From Pseudorhodobacter wandonensis (GTDB lineage: Bacteria > Pseudomonadota > Alphaproteobacteria > Rhodobacterales > Rhodobacteraceae), in assembly GCF_001202035.1 (NCBI RefSeq), contig NZ_LGHT01000023.1, forward strand, positions 38,491 through 102,490: DNA of 64,000 bases, written 5' to 3'. Below are positions 48,258-56,830 of the stretch, piece by piece. The notes under the pieces were generated by a model. That model did no database searches. It worked only from the letters and a program-made list of their open reading frames with translations, and was not told the origin of the DNA. How positions within the stretch are numbered: position 1 is the stretch's first letter; each line of letters starts with the position of its first letter. The translations under genes were made by a program, and so were the position numbers.

Positions 48258-49184
48258 ATGTCCAAGATTATCATCACATGCGCGGTTACGGGGTCAATTC
48301 ACACGCCTTCCATGTCGCCTTATTTACCGATTACACCCGATCAAATCACTGAAAACGCTGTGGATGCCGCGGAGGCGGGGGCGGCAATATTGCATTTGCA
48401 TGCGCGGGACCCGGTTGATGGCAGGCCTTCGGCCGCGCCCGAGCATTTCATGGCGTTTTTGCCACGGATCAAACAGGCGTCAGATGCAGTGCTGAACATT
48501 ACCACCGGCGGCAGTGCCACGATGACGTTGGACCAACGGCTTGCCGCACCCAAACAGGCCGCGCCCGAAATGTGCAGTTTGAACATGGGAACAATGAATT
48601 TCGCGCTTTATCCGGCGGCGGCGAAGATTACGGATTGGAAATTCGACTGGGAAAAGCCGTTTCTGGAAGGCTCGGACGATCTGGTGTTCAAAAACACGCC
48701 GCGCGATATGGCGCATGTGCTGGACCAAATGGGCACGCAGCGTGGGGCGAAGTTCGAGTTTGAGTGCTATGACATCAGCCACCTTTATATGCTGCGGCAT
48801 TTCAAAGATCGGGGGCTGGTGCAGGGGCCATTGTTCATTCAATTCGTGTTTGGCGTGCTGGGTGGCATGGGGCCGGACCCGGAAAACCTGACACATATGA
48901 AGCTGATTGCCGACCGGTTGTTCGGAGATGACTATATGTTTTCGGTGCTGGCGGCGGGGCGGCACCAGATGCCACTGATTACCATGTCGGCGATTTTGGG
49001 CGGCCATGTCCGCGTGGGGCTTGAGGATAGTTTGATGATCTCACGCGGGGTTCTGGCGCGGTCAAACGCCGAGCAAGTTGTGAAAATCCGTGGCATTGTC
49101 GAGGCTTTGGGGCGCACTGTCGCCACGCCCGCCGAGGTGCGCGAGATGCTGCAGCTGAAGGGCGCAGATAGGACGGCGATGTGA
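48258..49184 (+). CDS. BKACE (DUF849) beta-keto acid cleavage enzyme
   Basis: 308 residues. His46 and His48 of LHLHARDP are the zinc ligands of the BKACE family, whose founder is 3-keto-5-aminohexanoate cleavage enzyme of lysine fermentation. Further matches are NITTGGSATMTLDQRL, EMCSLNMGTMNF and QFVFGVLGGMG. These enzymes condense a beta-keto acid with acetyl-CoA to give acetoacetate and a shortened acyl-CoA. Start codon and preceding stop are adjacent, so it is tightly coupled to the aminotransferase. Confidence 0.93.
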   Translation: MSKIIITCAVTGSIHTPSMSPYLPITPDQITENAVDAAEAGAAILHLHARDPVDGRPSAAPEHFMAFLPRIKQASDAVLNITTGGSATMTLDQRLAAPKQAAPEMCSLNMGTMNFALYPAAAKITDWKFDWEKPFLEGSDDLVFKNTPRDMAHVLDQMGTQRGAKFEFECYDISHLYMLRHFKDRGLVQGPLFIQFVFGVLGGMGPDPENLTHMKLIADRLFGDDYMFSVLAAGRHQMPLITMSAILGGHVRVGLEDSLMISRGVLARSNAEQVVKIRGIVEALGRTVATPAEVREMLQLKGADRTAM

Positions 49185-49642
49185 CTGGAATTACGATCTC
49201 ACCTGTGACCTGTGACGATGTGGCCCTGTTGCATCAGGCCTTGTCGCAATTGTCACAAGATTTGGGCGACACGCATTTGGCCAGCGTTTCGGCGTTAGAG
49301 GCCGCAGGCTTTGGCGCGGCCCCTGCGTGGCAGGCGCTACTGGCGCGGCGCGGTGAAGTGCCGGTGGGGGCGCTGCTGGCGTCGCCTTTGTTTTCCACCA
49401 CGCGGGGGGGGCTGGGGCTGTTTGTGTCGGATCTTTGGGTTGATGCAGATTGTCGCGGGCAAGGGCTGGGGCAGCAGTTGCTGGCGCGTGCTTTGCGTGA
49501 ATGGGAACCGGCTTTTGTGAAATTGTCAGTCTATGACAGCAATGCGGGCGGCCAGGCGTTTTACACCCGCGCGGGTTTTGAGGCGCAGGCCGATACCAAT
49601 ATGATTTTGCACGGCGCAGCGCTGATGCGCCTGAAAGGATAG
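49181..49642 (+). CDS. GNAT-family N-acetyltransferase
   Basis: 153 residues. The acetyl-CoA motif is VDADCRGQGLGQQLLARAL, followed by the strand and helix pattern LSVYDSNAGGQAFYTRAGFE. It starts with a GTG that overlaps the BKACE stop (GTGA), so it belongs to the operon. It probably acetylates an amino group, either on a pathway intermediate or on an imported amine. An acetyltransferase beside a deacetylase suggests protection and release of an amine. The target cannot be read from sequence. Confidence 0.85.
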   Translation: MTGITISPVTCDDVALLHQALSQLSQDLGDTHLASVSALEAAGFGAAPAWQALLARRGEVPVGALLASPLFSTTRGGLGLFVSDLWVDADCRGQGLGQQLLARALREWEPAFVKLSVYDSNAGGQAFYTRAGFEAQADTNMILHGAALMRLKG

Positions 49643-49644
49643 CC

Positions 49645-50667
49645 ATGAAAGCGATATTTGACGACCGGCAATGGAAGCATACACCGCGCCATTTCATGGC
49701 CAACGGGGCAATTTTGCCCAACCCCGAACAGGCCGAGCGGATAGATATTTTGCTGGCAGGCGCGCGCGCGGCGGGCTGCGAGGTGCAGGCGCCTGTGGAT
49801 GCGGGGCTGGGTCCGATCGCGGCGATCCATTCGGCCGAGTATCTGACATTCCTGCAAAACATCTATGCCCGCTGGCGGCGGATTGAGGGGGCAGGCGAAG
49901 AGGTTATTCCCAATATCCATCCCGCAAATCGCGGCGACAGCTATCCGAAATCGGCAATCGGGCAGGCGGGGTACCATCAGGGTGACACAGCATGCCCCAT
50001 CGCGTCGGGAACATGGGAGGCGGCGTATTGGTCGGCGCAATCTGCGGTTTCCGGGGCCGACGTTGTGCTGGGGGGCGAGCGGGCGGCCTATGCGCTGTCG
50101 CGTCCGCCGGGGCACCATGCCTTTGGTGATCTGGCCGGCGGGTTTTGCTTTCTGAACAATTCGGCCATCGCGGCAGAACGCTTTTTGGCCAACGGGTTAC
50201 GGCCAGCGATTTTGGATGTCGATGTGCATCATGGCAATGGCACACAAGGCATATTCTATGGCCGTCGCGATGTGCTGACAGTGTCTATCCACGCCGACCC
50301 TGCAAGGTTTTATCCGTTTTTCTGGGGCCACGCGCATGAACGGGGCGAAGGCGCGGGCTTGGGGTATAACCTGAACCTGCCTTTGGCGCGTGGCACCGAT
50401 GATGCGGGGTTCTTGGCGACTTTGGATGCGGCACTGGCGCAGATCCGCAGCTTTGGCGCGGATGTGGTTGTGGTGGCCTTGGGGCTGGATGCCTATGAGG
50501 GTGACCCGTTCAAAGGGCTGGCCGTAACCACGCCCGGCTTTGCGCGGATTGGGGCGGCGATTGCGGGGCTGGGGTTGCCCACGCTTTTCGTGCAAGAGGG
50601 CGGCTATATTTGCGATGCCTTGGGTGATAATCTGACCAGCGTTCTGGGCGGGTTTACCGAGGCTTAG
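49645..50667 (+). CDS. Acetylpolyamine amidohydrolase / HDAC-family deacetylase
   Basis: 340 residues of the arginase/deacetylase fold. Active-site histidines H157-H158 lie in RPPGHHAF, zinc ligands D193 and H195 in DVDVHHGNG, a further aspartate in ALGLDAYEGDP, and the tyrosine in QEGGYICDALG. The family removes acetyl groups from N-acetylated polyamines or amino-alkyl compounds. The gene follows the acetyltransferase by 2 bases and closes the operon, ending in a 14-base overlap with the convergent antiporter gene. Confidence 0.9.
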   Translation: MKAIFDDRQWKHTPRHFMANGAILPNPEQAERIDILLAGARAAGCEVQAPVDAGLGPIAAIHSAEYLTFLQNIYARWRRIEGAGEEVIPNIHPANRGDSYPKSAIGQAGYHQGDTACPIASGTWEAAYWSAQSAVSGADVVLGGERAAYALSRPPGHHAFGDLAGGFCFLNNSAIAAERFLANGLRPAILDVDVHHGNGTQGIFYGRRDVLTVSIHADPARFYPFFWGHAHERGEGAGLGYNLNLPLARGTDDAGFLATLDAALAQIRSFGADVVVVALGLDAYEGDPFKGLAVTTPGFARIGAAIAGLGLPTLFVQEGGYICDALGDNLTSVLGGFTEA

Positions 50668-51853
50668 GTTTGTCGATCTGCTTGGTCAAAGGGCCGGCCG
50701 TCAGCCCGTGCAGCAGGATTGACAGGCCAACGGTCAATGAGACCGTGGCCAAAAAGGCCTCTTCTTTGGGAAAGTCGAACTGGTCAATCATCAGCAGCGT
50801 GAACAGGATCGAGGCAATGCCACGCGGGCCGAACCACCCCAGAAACAGCTTTTCACGCAGGGGCAGCCCTGTACCTGCCAGCGAGAGAAAGATCGGCAGC
50901 ATGCGCACGACTGTCAGGAACAGAACGGACAAAAGCAGCGTGCCCGGTGTGGCATAGGCCAGACCCGCAGGCAGCAAAAACGCGCCAAACATGAGAAAGG
51001 CAGCCATGGTCAGCAACTGGCCTTCGCTGTCCATAAAGGTGCTGATGGTGCGGATGTTGTGCTGAAAACTGTTGCCAAAAACCATACCGGCGACAAAAGC
51101 CGCGATAAAGCCGTTGCCGCCGACCAGCGCCGCCAAAACATAGGCGATAAAGGCGGTGCAGAGGAAAACTACGGCGCCGCCGGCCTGATTCATCGTGTCC
51201 TGGGCCTTGGTCCAATCCATCGCGCGGGCGGCAGACCAGCCCACGGTGATACCGACCAAGGGCCCGAGGGTAACCTGTTGCAGCGCCTCTAGGGCCAAAC
51301 CTGTGGTGGTTTCTAACCCCGTCGCCGATGTCGAGGCCAAGACCGCGCCAAACAGCACGAATGGCAGCGCCAACCCGTCATTCAACCCGCTTTCGATATT
51401 GATGGTTTGGCCAAGATGGCCGGGCACTTTGTCGCTGGTCACCACAGTTTGCCCCAACGCGGCATCGGTCGGCGTTAGCACGGCCGCGGTAAACAAGGCC
51501 ATCGCCCAGCCCGAGGCCGGATGCAGCCAATAGGCCACAGCCGTACCCAAGGCCACGGTCAGCGGCAGGCCAATCACCAACATGCGTGCGGGCAGTTGCC
51601 AATCGGTTTTCAGCTTGTTGAAACGCACATGGCTGGCATCTGAAAACAGCACCAATACCAGCGTCACTTCGGCAAGAATTTTCTTGCCGTCATAGATAAG
51701 CGCTGCGGGCAGGGCCGCATTCAGCCTGTCTGACAGCAATAAACCCAAAGCGGTGAACAGAATAGGCAAAGTGACGACCGAGCGCGCGATGGATTTGCTG
51801 AACAGGGAATAGGCGGCAAAAGCCAGCAGGATAATCAGCGCGGCAAGGGTCAT
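50654..51853 (-). CDS. Cation/proton antiporter (CPA1 type)
   Basis: 399 residues with about 12 membrane helices of the sodium/hydrogen exchanger fold: ALFTAAVLTPTDAALGQTVV, NIESGLNDGLALPFVLFG and GWFGPRGIASILFTLL. The aspartates in TPTDA and SGLNDG are the usual ion-site residues. It exchanges Na+ or K+ for H+ across the inner membrane. I see no C-terminal regulatory domain. It is separated from msrA by a hairpin and does not seem tied to the BKACE operon, on which it converges. Confidence 0.9.
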   Translation of the reverse strand: MTLAALIILLAFAAYSLFSKSIARSVVTLPILFTALGLLLSDRLNAALPAALIYDGKKILAEVTLVLVLFSDASHVRFNKLKTDWQLPARMLVIGLPLTVALGTAVAYWLHPASGWAMALFTAAVLTPTDAALGQTVVTSDKVPGHLGQTINIESGLNDGLALPFVLFGAVLASTSATGLETTTGLALEALQQVTLGPLVGITVGWSAARAMDWTKAQDTMNQAGGAVVFLCTAFIAYVLAALVGGNGFIAAFVAGMVFGNSFQHNIRTISTFMDSEGQLLTMAAFLMFGAFLLPAGLAYATPGTLLLSVLFLTVVRMLPIFLSLAGTGLPLREKLFLGWFGPRGIASILFTLLMIDQFDFPKEEAFLATVSLTVGLSILLHGLTAGPLTKQIDKPKPR

Positions 51854-51874
51854 CTAGGGGTCCGTTATAATTTG

Positions 51875-51897
51875 CCTGCCCCGCGTTTAGGGGCAGG
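51875..51897 (-). terminator. Hairpin after msrA
   Basis: CCTGCCCC and GGGGCAGG pair perfectly over eight bases with a seven-base loop, just past the msrA stop. On the minus strand the tail is CAAATTATAA, without a T tract, so it is a probable but not classical terminator. Confidence 0.6.
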
Positions 51898-51910
51898 AAA
51901 AAGGGGGCAG

Positions 51911-52423
51911 TTATTCGGCGACCTGTTCGGCTGTGCGTTTGGGCAGAACCCAATTGGCACGGGGGAAGTGGCACGTATAGCCATTGGGCAGGCGTTCAAG
52001 ATAGTCTTGATGCTCGGGCTCGGCCTCCCAAAAATCGCCTGCTGGTTCAACTTGCGTGACCACTTTGCCTGGCCAAAGCCCGCTTGCGTTGACATCGGCG
52101 ATGGTTTCCAGCGCCACCTGTTTTTGCGCATCAGAGGTGTAGTAGATGGCCGAGCGGTAACTGGTGCCGCGGTCATTGCCTTGGCGGTCAATCGTGGTTG
52201 GATCATGGATTTGAAAGAAAAATTCCAGCAACGCGCGGTAGCTGGTTTTGGCCGGATCAAACCTGATCTCGATCCCTTCGGCATGGGTGCCGTGGTTGCG
52301 GTAGGTCGCGTTTTTCACATCGCCACCGGTATAGCCGACGCGGGTTGCGATAACGCCGGGCAGCTTGCGGATAAGGTCTTGCATGCCCCAAAAGCAGCCG
52401 CCTGCCAGAATTGCGGTTTCCAT
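51911..52423 (-). CDS. msrA: MsrA, peptide methionine-S-sulfoxide reductase
   Basis: 170 residues. The catalytic cysteine is Cys10 in GGCFWG, with [17 protein letters not shown] and the [14 protein letters not shown] end. It reduces the S form of methionine sulfoxide in oxidised proteins, with thioredoxin. The ATG at 52423 overlaps the msrB stop (ATGA) and follows GGAGG; a TTG one codon earlier is rejected. It pairs with MsrB, which reduces the R form. No signal peptide is visible, so it is cytoplasmic. Confidence 0.96.
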   Translation of the reverse strand: METAILAGGCFWGMQDLIRKLPGVIATRVGYTGGDVKNATYRNHGTHAEGIEIRFDPAKTSYRALLEFFFQIHDPTTIDRQGNDRGTSYRSAIYYTSDAQKQVALETIADVNASGLWPGKVVTQVEPAGDFWEAEPEHQDYLERLPNGYTCHFPRANWVLPKRTAEQVAE

Positions 52424-52866
52424 CAATTTTCCTCCACTTGGCTTAGATAGGCGCCATAGCCTTCGGCCTCCATGTCATCGCGCGGCACAAAGCGCAGGCT
52501 GGCCGAGTTGATGCAGTAACGCAAGCCACCCATTTCGCGCGGGCCATCGTTGAAGACATGGCCCAAATGGCTGTCGGCATGTTTGGACCGTACCTCGACG
52601 CGGCGCATCCCGTGGCTGGTATCGCTGAGTTCCGTTACCATTTCGGTATCAATGGCTTTGGAAAACGCAGGCCAGCCGCAGCCCGAATTGAACTTGGCCG
52701 AAGACGCAAACAGTGGCTCACCCGAGACGATATCGACGTAGATGCCCGGTGCGAAATGCTTGTCGAACTCACCGGTAAATGCCCGTTCGGTACCGCTGTT
52801 TTGTGTGACATCAAACTGCTGAGGGGTCAGCCGCGCAAGGGCTTCTTTGGTTTTCTGATAGGTCAT
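52423..52866 (-). CDS. msrB: MsrB, peptide methionine-R-sulfoxide reductase
   Basis: 147 residues. The catalytic cysteine is Cys118 in [11 protein letters not shown], and Cys63 in SGCGWPAF is the likely resolving residue. The CxxC pairs that bind structural zinc in many MsrB proteins are absent, so this is the zinc-less form. The ATG at 52866 follows AGAGG; a GTG two codons earlier is possible. It is the first gene of msrBA, divergent from motB across a 228-base gap. Confidence 0.95.
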   Translation of the reverse strand: MTYQKTKEALARLTPQQFDVTQNSGTERAFTGEFDKHFAPGIYVDIVSGEPLFASSAKFNSGCGWPAFSKAIDTEMVTELSDTSHGMRRVEVRSKHADSHLGHVFNDGPREMGGLRYCINSASLRFVPRDDMEAEGYGAYLSQVEEN

Positions 52867-53033
52867 CTTCACCTCTTATCTGTGGCTTGGGTCAGTGTAT
52901 TACCTATGTGTGCGATAGCAGACACGGGCTATATGTGGGGTGTTATAGCGCAAACCCCAAACAGGATGTGGGCAATGTTTCGTGAGCAGACAGACAGGCC
53001 GCACGCCCACTGCAATCTGAACAATTGTACAGG

Positions 53034-53048
53034 TTAACGTGACGTTCA
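53034..53048 (+). promoter_or_regulatory. CtrA-like site upstream of motB
   Basis: TTAACGTGACGTTCA reads TTAA-N7-TTCA, one base from the TTAA-N7-TTAA pattern of the cell-cycle regulator CtrA, which controls flagellar genes in Rhodobacterales. It lies about 47 bases before motB. One mismatch makes this a weak call. Confidence 0.3.
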
Positions 53049-53094
53049 TCCCTTTGCAGTAAACCTGATATCGGGTGAATAAAAGGGTGGTGTG

Positions 53095-53937
53095 ATGGAC
53101 CGGCAATCAAATGCCAGGCCAGTCATCATTAAGCGTAAGAAAGTTATAAAAGGCGGCGGGCACCATGGTGGGGCGTGGAAAGTTGCCTATGCAGACTTTG
53201 TGACGGCCATGATGGCCTTCTTTATGCTTATGTGGCTGCTGAATGCGACAACTGAAAAACAACGGAAAGGGCTGGCTGATTATTTCAGCCCGACGATTCC
53301 GATCAACCGTATTTCCGGCGGCGGGGATGGGGCCTTTAGCGGCGACAGCATAACCGCCGACGGTCAGAACATGGAAAGCGGCACAGGTGCGTCGGCCGCG
53401 TTCTCAAATGAGACTTTGCCAAGCGGTGGCGAGGATGGCGAAGATGATGCCCTCTCGCGGCGTGAAATGCAGGACAAAGCGGCCGAGATTGAAAAGGCGC
53501 TGGCGGCGCGAAGCGGTGAGAGCATGACGATGCAGCGTGCGCTGCGCCACGTCACCACAAAGGTCACCGATGAGGGCTTGATTATCGAGATTTTTGATCT
53601 GGATGATCTGCCCCTGTTTGAAGGCCAGACTGCAGAACCGACGCCGATACTCAAAGAAATCGCCGTGGTTATTGCCGAAGTTCTGGCAATTACAACCAAC
53701 AAGCTCGCCGTGAACGGCTATGTGCGCGCCTTTCCCATTATGCTGATAGAGAATCCGTCATGGGCAATTTCAGCGGCACGGGCCCAAGCCATGCGCGAGC
53801 TGTTGCAAGAGGCAGGCAGCGATTCGGGGCGTGTACAGCGTGTCAGCGGTTTTGCAGACCGAAAGGCGATAACTGCAGATCCGATGGCTGTCCGCAACAA
53901 CCGGATAGAGGTTGTTTTGCTGCGCAGAGACCGTTGA
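53095..53937 (+). CDS. motB: MotB, flagellar stator protein
   Basis: 280 residues. A basic N-terminus (RKKVIKGGGHHGGAWKVAYADF) leads into one membrane helix with the proton-carrying Asp34 in YADFVTAMMAFFMLMWLL. The C-terminal half (about 165-278) is an OmpA-like peptidoglycan-binding domain (VNGYVRAFP, ISAARAQAMRELLQEAG, NRIEVVLLR). With MotA it forms the stator that turns the motor. The ATG at 53095 is preferred over a GTG one codon earlier. No motA is in the window; the gene is 115 bases before flgE. Confidence 0.94.
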   Translation: MDRQSNARPVIIKRKKVIKGGGHHGGAWKVAYADFVTAMMAFFMLMWLLNATTEKQRKGLADYFSPTIPINRISGGGDGAFSGDSITADGQNMESGTGASAAFSNETLPSGGEDGEDDALSRREMQDKAAEIEKALAARSGESMTMQRALRHVTTKVTDEGLIIEIFDLDDLPLFEGQTAEPTPILKEIAVVIAEVLAITTNKLAVNGYVRAFPIMLIENPSWAISAARAQAMRELLQEAGSDSGRVQRVSGFADRKAITADPMAVRNNRIEVVLLRRDR

Positions 53938-54052
53938 AAGGGGCCAATACACAGGAAAATCAGATCAAGTTTTAGCTATTAGGACGATCTTAAGGCGCAG
54001 CGTGCAGTTTGGACTTTGACTTGGGGTCCTAGCAGCAGAAAGGCGCTAACTT

Positions 54053-55363
54053 ATGACAATCTCCTCTTCGCTCAATGCCGGGGTGGCAGGGCTGAACGCC
54101 AATGCCACCCGGCTCGCGACAATTTCCGATAACATCGCTAATTCAGGCACTTATGGGTATAAGCGGGCTGACGCAGATTTCCAAAGCATGGTTATCACCA
54201 ATGCGGCAGGGGCAGGCGTATATTCCGCCGGTGGTGTGCGGGCCACAAGCAACAGGATGATCGATCAGCGTGGTGCTTTGGTGGGTACGTCGAACGCGCT
54301 TGATATTGCGATTTCAGGGCGTGGTATGTTGCCCGTCGTTTCGGCGGTCAATGTTTCGGCCGATGGCGTTGGCGATGGTTCGATGATGATGACAACGACA
54401 GGTTCTTTCCGATCGGATTCAGACGGTGTGCTGCGTACTGACTCTGGGCTGGTGCTGTTGGGGTGGCCTGCAAATTCGGACGGCACAATTCCGGTTTTGC
54501 CGCGCGATACGGTTACCGGATTAAGGCCGGTTACGATTAATGCGAACCAGCAAGCCGGTGACCCTACGACAGCGATGAAATTGGGTGTGAACCTGCCTGC
54601 AACCAGCACGGCGACAGGCTCGCCGGGCACCACACTTCCGCTGTCTATCGAGTATTTTGGCAATTTGGGCACATCCGAAACACTGGATGTCAGCTTTACG
54701 CCAACCGTCCCTGCGACAGGCTCGTCCAATGAATGGACCATGGTTATCACCGATTCCGCGCAGGCAGGGGCTGTTATTGGTGAGTATACTTTGACATTTG
54801 ACGATACGCGCGGCTCGGGCGGGACGCTGAGCTCTGTGACGACGGTTTCGGGCGGTGTTTATAATGCGACAGATGGTACGCTGGCTTTAACGGTCGCCGG
54901 GGGGCCGATGTCGATGAAGATCGGGGGGCTTGGCGACCCGAACGGGTTGACCCAGCTTTCTGACAGTTTTGCACCGACCTCGATTACGAAAAACGGGTCG
55001 CCCGTTGGCAATTTGACCGCCGTCGAAATTGATGAGAACGGCTTTATCAATGCCACATATGACACAGGATTCACGCGGCGCTTGTATCAAATTCCCTTGG
55101 TTGATGTTCCCAACCTGAATGGCCTTGTTGCGTTGAACAATCAGACCTACCAGATTTCACCAGACTCGGGCTCGTTCTTCTTGTGGGATGCCGGCGATGG
55201 CCCAACCGGGTCTGTGGTTGGTTACGCCCGTGAAGGGTCGACCACAGATGTTGCCGCAGAGTTGACGGCACTGATTCAAACGCAGCGTGCCTATTCATCC
55301 AACGCAAAGGTCATTCAGACCGTTGATGAGATGTTGCAAGAAACCACCAACATCAAACGATAG
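54053..55363 (+). CDS. flgE: FlgE, flagellar hook protein
   Basis: 436 residues. The N-terminal rod/hook motif is LNAGVAGLNANATRLATISDNIANSGTYGYK, and the C-terminus has the matching helix LTALIQTQRAYSSNAKVIQTVDEMLQ. The middle is rich in Thr, Ser and Gly, as in the exposed hook domains. It builds the curved hook outside the cell, exported by the flagellar type III system. AAAGGCG precedes the start, and flgK follows after 11 bases. Confidence 0.92.
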   Translation: MTISSSLNAGVAGLNANATRLATISDNIANSGTYGYKRADADFQSMVITNAAGAGVYSAGGVRATSNRMIDQRGALVGTSNALDIAISGRGMLPVVSAVNVSADGVGDGSMMMTTTGSFRSDSDGVLRTDSGLVLLGWPANSDGTIPVLPRDTVTGLRPVTINANQQAGDPTTAMKLGVNLPATSTATGSPGTTLPLSIEYFGNLGTSETLDVSFTPTVPATGSSNEWTMVITDSAQAGAVIGEYTLTFDDTRGSGGTLSSVTTVSGGVYNATDGTLALTVAGGPMSMKIGGLGDPNGLTQLSDSFAPTSITKNGSPVGNLTAVEIDENGFINATYDTGFTRRLYQIPLVDVPNLNGLVALNNQTYQISPDSGSFFLWDAGDGPTGSVVGYAREGSTTDVAAELTALIQTQRAYSSNAKVIQTVDEMLQETTNIKR

Positions 55364-55374
55364 GCGGCTGAAGG

Positions 55375-56829
55375 ATGAGCATTTCAGGATCCATGTCGAG
55401 CGCACTATCCGGGCTGACGGCAGCTGCGCGATCTGCGGAGTTGATTTCGTCAAACATTGCGAACGCGCTGACCGATGGCTACGGGCGGCGCGAACTGCAG
55501 GTTGGGGCGCAAACCCTTGGGGGCAGCGGTCAAGGCGTTCGGGTGATCGGCGTGTCGCGTGAAATCAATCATGCTCTTGTGGCAGATCGGCGGCTTGCCG
55601 ATGCCAGTGCCTCGAATATGAATGGCCGTTTGGATTTCCTGACACAGTTGGCTACGGCTTTGGGCAGTCCGGAAGACGGCGCTTCCTTGACGGGTCGGCT
55701 GGGAGCTTTTGACAGTGCATTGGTTGCGGCCTCGGCCGAACCCGAAAGCAGCGTCCGGCAAAGCGCAGTCGTCGAGGGCGCGCGCGCGGTTGCCTCTGGC
55801 ATTCGATCGGTATCAACCAAAATCCAGTCAGCGCGAAGCGATGCCGACGCCAAAATTGCGTCTGAAGTTGAGGCAATCAATGGGGCCTTGGTTTCGATTG
55901 CAAAGTTGAACACAAGTATTGCCTCGACCAGCGGGGGCGGGCAAGACGTCTCTGCTTTGTTGGATCAGCGCCAGCAACTGATTGATCAAGTGTCGTCAAT
56001 CGTTCCCCTGCGAGAGATTCCGCGTGAAAACGGGAAGGTGGCTTTGTACACGACGGGCGGCGCGGCGCTGCTGGATGGACTGCCGTCAAAACTGGGGTTT
56101 TCCTCGGTGTCGCTGATCACCCCTGATATGACCTTGGCATCAGGCGCGCTATCAGGTCTAACAATCAATGGTCGCGCGATTGATACCGGAGACAAAGGCG
56201 CAATTGCCGGGGGCTCATTGGCCGCAAATTTTGCAGTGCGCGATGATCTGGCACCCGCAGCACAGGCCGAACTTGATGCGCTGGCGCGCGATCTTATTTC
56301 ACGTTTTCAAGACCCATCCGTCGACCCGACTTTGTCGGCGACGGATGCCGGCTTGTTCACTGATGGCGGTCTGGCCTTTTCTGCCGCGAATGAAGAGGGG
56401 CTTGCGGCGCGGATCGGGCTAAACACTGCGGTTGACGCGTCAAATGGCGGCGCGGTTTGGCGGACCCGGGATGGCATCGGCGCAACCACGCCTGGTGCGG
56501 CGGGGGACTCGACACTTTTCGCTGCGATGCAATCGGCCTTGAATGACGCCCGAACCACGGCATCAGGGCAGTTTGCAGGGGGGGCAAGCGATACGATTAT
56601 GCTTGCTTCAAAGCTGTTGTCCTCGGTCGCGGGCGATAGACTGATGCTTGAAACCGAGACCGGTTTCACCACCGCGCGCGCGACGGCCTTGTATAGTTTA
56701 GAGCTGGAAGGCGGCGTCGATACCGACCGCGAACTTCAGGATCTGCTGATGGTTGAGCAAGCCTATGCTGCGAATGCGAAAGTCATCCAAACCGCAGACG
56801 ATATGCTGCAAATTTTGTTGGGAATGTAA
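55375..56829 (+). CDS. flgK: FlgK, flagellar hook-associated protein 1
   Basis: 484 residues. The N-terminal motif SSALSGLTAAARSAELISSNIANALTDGYGRRELQV and the C-terminal LQDLLMVEQAYAANAKVIQTADDMLQILLGM are typical of FlgK, with a long variable middle and QDVSALLDQRQQLIDQVSSI. It links hook and filament with FlgL. The ATG sits a few bases after GAAGG. It ends one base before flgL. Confidence 0.93.
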   Translation: MSISGSMSSALSGLTAAARSAELISSNIANALTDGYGRRELQVGAQTLGGSGQGVRVIGVSREINHALVADRRLADASASNMNGRLDFLTQLATALGSPEDGASLTGRLGAFDSALVAASAEPESSVRQSAVVEGARAVASGIRSVSTKIQSARSDADAKIASEVEAINGALVSIAKLNTSIASTSGGGQDVSALLDQRQQLIDQVSSIVPLREIPRENGKVALYTTGGAALLDGLPSKLGFSSVSLITPDMTLASGALSGLTINGRAIDTGDKGAIAGGSLAANFAVRDDLAPAAQAELDALARDLISRFQDPSVDPTLSATDAGLFTDGGLAFSAANEEGLAARIGLNTAVDASNGGAVWRTRDGIGATTPGAAGDSTLFAAMQSALNDARTTASGQFAGGASDTIMLASKLLSSVAGDRLMLETETGFTTARATALYSLELEGGVDTDRELQDLLMVEQAYAANAKVIQTADDMLQILLGM

Positions 56830-56830
56830 G

